A DNA stretch of 5,060 nt. Origin: Chloroflexota bacterium (GTDB lineage Bacteria > Chloroflexota > Dehalococcoidia > DSTF01 > JACRBR01). A model generated the notes under the pieces. The model was given only the letters and a program-made list of their open reading frames with translations. It searched no databases and had not been told where the DNA came from. Both the position numbers and the translations under genes were made by a program. This document shows, in pieces, positions 4,690 to 5,060 of the stretch; within the stretch, counting starts at the first letter, position 1; each line of letters starts with the position of its first letter. Where the stretch lies: assembly GCA_021813085.1 (NCBI GenBank), contig JAKAMA010000213.1, positions 1 to 5,060 of the forward strand, given 5' to 3'.

Positions 4690-5060
4690 CACGGCGATCC
4701 CGTTGACGATGTGACGCATCGCGATCTCGATGTGGCGGGTGAGCTCGGGGGGCACAGCGCCGTCTGCTGGCGCCTCGGCGGGCGACATCATACAGTCGGC
4801 AAAGGCGCCCACGACCGTCATGACGAGCTGCTTTGCCAGCTCGTCCGCGTCATCGCTGTACAGCGCCCCCCGCTCCATGTAGTGCTTCAGGATGCGCGCC
4901 TCCGCCCGCGTCCAGCGGCTGACCAGCATCCGATACTCCTCCATCGCCACCGGGTCTTCTGCGATGGCCTGGACCAGCAGCACCTTCATCAGGTCACGGT
5001 TGGCGTACATCAGCGCCAGCGCGCTCGCGGCGATGCCCGAGATGGCCTCCAGGGGTCCGA
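4687..5060 (-). CDS. Probable TetR-family transcriptional regulator, C-terminal part only
   Basis: The frame is open to the right edge (about 124 residues visible) and stops with TAG at 4687; its N-terminus is outside the window. An internal ATG at 5010 is not the likely start, since the frame and helical pattern continue upstream (GPLEAISGIAASALAL, then MYANRDLMKVLLVQA). The visible part is all-helical: EDPVAMEEYRMLVSRWTRAE, ARILKHYMERGALY, DDADELAKQLVMTVVGAF and PPELTRHIEIAMRHIV. The Y/F-x(n)-RGxL helix followed by a hydrophobic helix with conserved small residues and a final LTRHIEIAMR helix is typical of TetR ligand-binding/dimerisation domains. The helix-turn-helix that would prove it is not in view. 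Being directly upstream of the HPRT fusion, it may control that gene, but no operator can be seen here. Confidence 0.65.
   Translation of the reverse strand, partial: GPLEAISGIAASALALMYANRDLMKVLLVQAIAEDPVAMEEYRMLVSRWTRAEARILKHYMERGALYSDDADELAKQLVMTVVGAFADCMMSPAEAPADGAVPPELTRHIEIAMRHIVNGIAV

Noticed and set aside
3195..4706. 503-codon open frame on the plus strand
   Set aside because: It is antisense to the HPRT fusion and the small gene. Its product is rich in His, Arg, Leu and Gln with no domain pattern, as expected for the complement of GC-rich codons, while the minus strand shows clear family motifs.
1..5060. CRISPR array, insertion sequence, tRNA or rRNA genes, prophage or toxin-antitoxin pair
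   Set aside because: No regularly spaced repeats, transposase motifs, tRNA-like cloverleaf or rRNA-like stretches were seen on either strand; composition is even across the window.

Overview
This is a GC-rich bacterial chromosome segment. Every gene I can support lies on the minus strand, so the reading order runs from high to low coordinates. Coding density is high, with no gene-free stretch over about 250 bases. The GC-rich codons, two TTG-started ribosomal protein genes, the zinc-ligand (CxxC...CxxH) form of S18, the rpsF-ssb-rpsR order and the unusual extended hypoxanthine phosphoribosyltransferase (HPRT) suggest a Chloroflexota-like or deep-branching Actinobacteriota-like organism. That placement is inference; no 16S rRNA or other decisive marker is present.

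From right to left: (1) 5060-4687 is the C-terminal part of a probable TetR-type regulator, whose DNA-binding half lies outside the window. (2) Seven bases later, 4679-3741 encodes a 312-residue protein. Its C-terminal two thirds is a complete HPRT, and its N-terminal ~120 residues look like a PD-(D/E)XK nuclease-fold domain. This is the most unusual gene here. (3) 3635-3285 encodes a small helical protein of unknown function. It is coupled by an ATGA overlap to (4) 3288-2617, a hemolysin III/PAQR (TrhA-like) membrane protein. Weak GC-rich hairpins lie at the end of (2) and after (4).

(5) A near-consensus sigma70-type promoter (TTGACT, 17-base spacer, TATACT, 2507-2479) begins a new unit. It has a leader of about 105 bases with a strong 36-base hairpin (2434-2399), a candidate S6:S18 autoregulatory element. 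The unit continues with rpsF (2366-2076, TTG start), ssb (2032-1607) and rpsR (1547-1146, TTG start). (6) After rpsR, 1080 to the left edge encodes a membrane-anchored SurA/PrsA/parvulin-like protein that lacks both histidines expected in an active parvulin domain; its C-terminus is cut off.

The rpsF-ssb-rpsR operon joins ribosome assembly and DNA replication/repair, as in most bacteria. The upstream genes (regulator, nuclease-like/HPRT fusion, small helical protein, PAQR membrane protein) may form a second, independently transcribed group. Nothing in the sequence demonstrates that they work in one pathway.
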